Assembly (NCBI GenBank): GCA_036558305.1
Contig: DATBFX010000586.1
Location: 1 to 9,327 of the forward strand
DNA length: 9,327 nucleotides
Direction: 5' to 3'
Source of the DNA: DATBFX01 sp036558305
Lineage (GTDB): Bacteria; Chloroflexota; Chloroflexia; Thermomicrobiales; UBA6265
Shown here: positions 8,212 through 9,327 of the stretch, one piece after another
How the letters are laid out: each line of letters begins with the position of its first letter
Numbering within the stretch: position 1 is the first letter of the stretch
The notes under the pieces: generated by a model
Databases searched by the model: none
What the model was told of the DNA's origin: nothing
Seen by the model: only the letters and a program-made list of their open reading frames with translations
Program-made: the position numbers and the translations under genes

Positions 8212-8232
8212 GCTGGACACGCCGAGTCCAGC
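8212..8232 (+). terminator. Hairpin just after the MutY pair, possible terminator
   Basis: GCTGGAC (8212-8218) and GTCCAGC (8226-8232) form a perfect 7-bp stem with a 7-nt loop, 9 nt past the stop. No T-run follows, like the other hairpins of this window, so the role is uncertain. Confidence 0.35.
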
Positions 8233-8342
8233 CCGCGGCAAAAGCAATGGTGCCGACGCTGAACGTCGAAGGCGCCATCGGCCGAGTTGACCAATCCGGC
8301 GCGCATGCCGGGCAGGAACTCCAACCTCCTCATAGAACTCGG

Positions 8343-8348
8343 TACAAT
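8343..8348 (+). promoter_or_regulatory. Candidate -10 box upstream of the hypothetical gene
   Basis: TACAAT matches the consensus at 5 of 6 positions and would start transcription near 8355, about 52 nt before GTG 8407. No matching -35 was found, so support is limited. Confidence 0.35.
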
Positions 8349-8392
8349 GCGGTCGCCGACACGCATGGTGACGGCAGTGTCGCACCGCGCCT

Positions 8393-8399
8393 GAGGAGG
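8393..8399 (+). promoter_or_regulatory. Ribosome binding site of the hypothetical gene
   Basis: GAGGAGG lies 7 nt before GTG 8407 and is the main support for this gene and for its GTG start. Confidence 0.75.
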
Positions 8400-8406
8400 G
8401 CCAAGG

Positions 8407-8793
8407 GTGGCGCAACTGAGCCCGGAGCCTGCGTACGATCATCGACTCGCCGAGCGGATCGTCCTCTATCTGCAAACACGCGATCCCGCGCTTTTCCCGT
8501 TCACGGCACGGTTCGATGCCGCCCGCCGGCGCGCCTTCGTCCGCGACCTCCGCGAAGCCCTGGCCGATCTCACCGACAGCGGCAGCGCCCGGAAAACGGC
8601 CGCGGCCGGTTTCATCATGAAGGACCGCCGGTTGCACGAGGTCGTCCACGAATGGGCCGCCGCGAACGGCGGCTGGCCGCACGGCGCCGACCCGCGCACG
8701 CCGGTGACCGCGCTTGGGGCATCCTTCCCGGAAATCGACGAGGCGCCCGAACCGGTGGGCGAAGAGGCAAATACCCCACGCGACCGTCGCTGA
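8407..8793 (+). CDS. Hypothetical protein, 128 residues
   Basis: I do not recognise the family. GTG 8407 follows GAGGAGG (8393-8399) at 7 nt, a strong Shine-Dalgarno sequence that supports a real gene. The protein is soluble, with no signal peptide or membrane segment. The first 90 residues look helical and rich in Arg, Ala, Asp and Glu: an N-terminal helix around LAERIVLYLQ, a basic patch AARRRAFVRDLR (38-49), then GFIMKDRRLHEVVHEWAA (68-85). The tail from about 92 is Pro/Glu-rich and probably disordered. There are no cysteines and no obvious metal-binding or nucleotide-binding motif. It lies 204 nt after the second mutY copy, with its own possible -10, and converges on the oxidase gene with a 21-nt gap. 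Confidence 0.7.
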   Translation: MAQLSPEPAYDHRLAERIVLYLQTRDPALFPFTARFDAARRRAFVRDLREALADLTDSGSARKTAAAGFIMKDRRLHEVVHEWAAANGGWPHGADPRTPVTALGASFPEIDEAPEPVGEEANTPRDRR

Positions 8794-8814
8794 CGAAAGG
8801 TTGGGAGAGGTTCC

Positions 8815-9327
8815 TCAGGAAACCGCGGCAGAACCGGCTGCCAGGAATCGGCGAGCCGAGAAAAGCGGCAACGTTTCGGCGTGAGGGTCGAGCGCTAGCC
8901 TGACCAGGAGTTCGCCGATCGCAGGTGTGAACTTGAACCCATGTCCGGAAAAACCGGCGCCGAAGACGACGTTGGCGTGCTCTGGGTGCCGGTCGATCAC
9001 GAAGTCCTGGTCGGGGGTTCGGGCGTAGAGGCAAACGGCGCTCGCGAGCACGCGCCCGGTGAACTGCTCCGGCCCGAACAACCAGGCCGCGGCATCCAGC
9101 ACTTCCGGTTCTTCTTCGGGGTGAACGGTGCGATCGACCGTCTCGGGGGTCGTCGGTTGGCCGCCGGCGTGATTGGCGCACTTGAGACCGGGCTGCCGGA
9201 AGATCGGAAACCCGTAGAACTCGAGACCGGGGCGATCGGCGATGAACACCGGGAAGCGGTCGGGATCGAACCGCGAAGCGTCCTTCACCTCCAGCCAAAA
9301 GAGGGTCTTCCGAACGACCGTGATCGG
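8815..9327 (-). CDS. Monomeric sarcosine oxidase/N-methyltryptophan oxidase-family flavoenzyme, C-terminal part (cut by right edge)
   Basis: Only the last 170 residues are present; the N-terminal FAD-binding Rossmann motif lies beyond the right edge. The family oxidatively demethylates N-methyl amino acids, releasing formaldehyde and hydrogen peroxide. Family marks are YGFP (9211-9222), the substrate-side KCANHAGGQ, and the block CLYARTPDQDFVIDRHPEH followed by GAGFSGHGFKF. The cysteine at 9031-9033 aligns with the one that carries covalent FAD in monomeric sarcosine oxidase (C315 in Bacillus) and SolA. The frame stays open through GTG 9288 to the edge (TVVRKTLFWLE), so that GTG is an internal valine and not a start. 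It converges with the hypothetical gene. Exact substrate (sarcosine, N-methyltryptophan, pipecolate or a related amine) cannot be assigned. Confidence 0.9.
   Translation of the reverse strand, partial: PITVVRKTLFWLEVKDASRFDPDRFPVFIADRPGLEFYGFPIFRQPGLKCANHAGGQPTTPETVDRTVHPEEEPEVLDAAAWLFGPEQFTGRVLASAVCLYARTPDQDFVIDRHPEHANVVFGAGFSGHGFKFTPAIGELLVRLALDPHAETLPLFSARRFLAAGSAAVS

Noticed and set aside
8800..8830. Bidirectional terminator between the convergent hypothetical and oxidase genes (GGTTCC-TCA-GGAAACC)
   Set aside because: The stem is about 6 bp with a bulged A and there is no T-run on either strand; it also overlaps the oxidase stop codon.

Overview
The window is a GC-rich (about 65% by eye), gene-dense bacterial chromosome segment. 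It holds six complete housekeeping-type genes, one complete hypothetical gene, and two genes cut by the window edges. The likeliest source is the Thermomicrobia side of Chloroflexota. This is inferred from the sigma-70 factor with a long insert between regions 1.2 and 2.1, and from the short MutY proteins that lack a NUDIX domain. Actinobacteria share the second trait, so the assignment is tentative. No mobile element, CRISPR array, tRNA or rRNA was seen.

Left block (minus strand): the N-terminal part of a primary-type sigma-70 factor (1-1041, running off the left edge) lies downstream of lysA, diaminopimelate decarboxylase (1213-2514). lysA has a good promoter at 2558-2586. It is divergent from the centre block across a 196-bp region with a promoter in each direction.

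Centre block (plus strand): an ABC-F translation-factor ATPase (2711-4681) overlaps coaE, dephospho-CoA kinase (4678-5331), by 4 bp. Next comes a single-cysteine DsbA/HCCA-isomerase-like protein (5467-6087) with its own promoter region. A strong 13-bp hairpin follows it.

Right block: two tandem, clearly paralogous MutY-type adenine DNA glycosylases (6188-7192 and 7207-8202) are followed by a 128-residue protein of unknown function (8407-8793). Convergent to that is the C-terminal part of a monomeric sarcosine oxidase-family flavoenzyme (8815-9327, running off the right edge).

The genes do not form one pathway: they cover transcription, lysine/cell-wall precursor synthesis, translation, CoA synthesis, thiol chemistry and base-excision repair. 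The best candidate for something new is the mutY pair. The second copy keeps the catalytic Glu and Asp and the four cluster cysteines but has replaced the lesion-sensing tyrosine with arginine. The first copy looks as if it is read from a leaderless transcript. I found no convincing multi-gene undescribed system.
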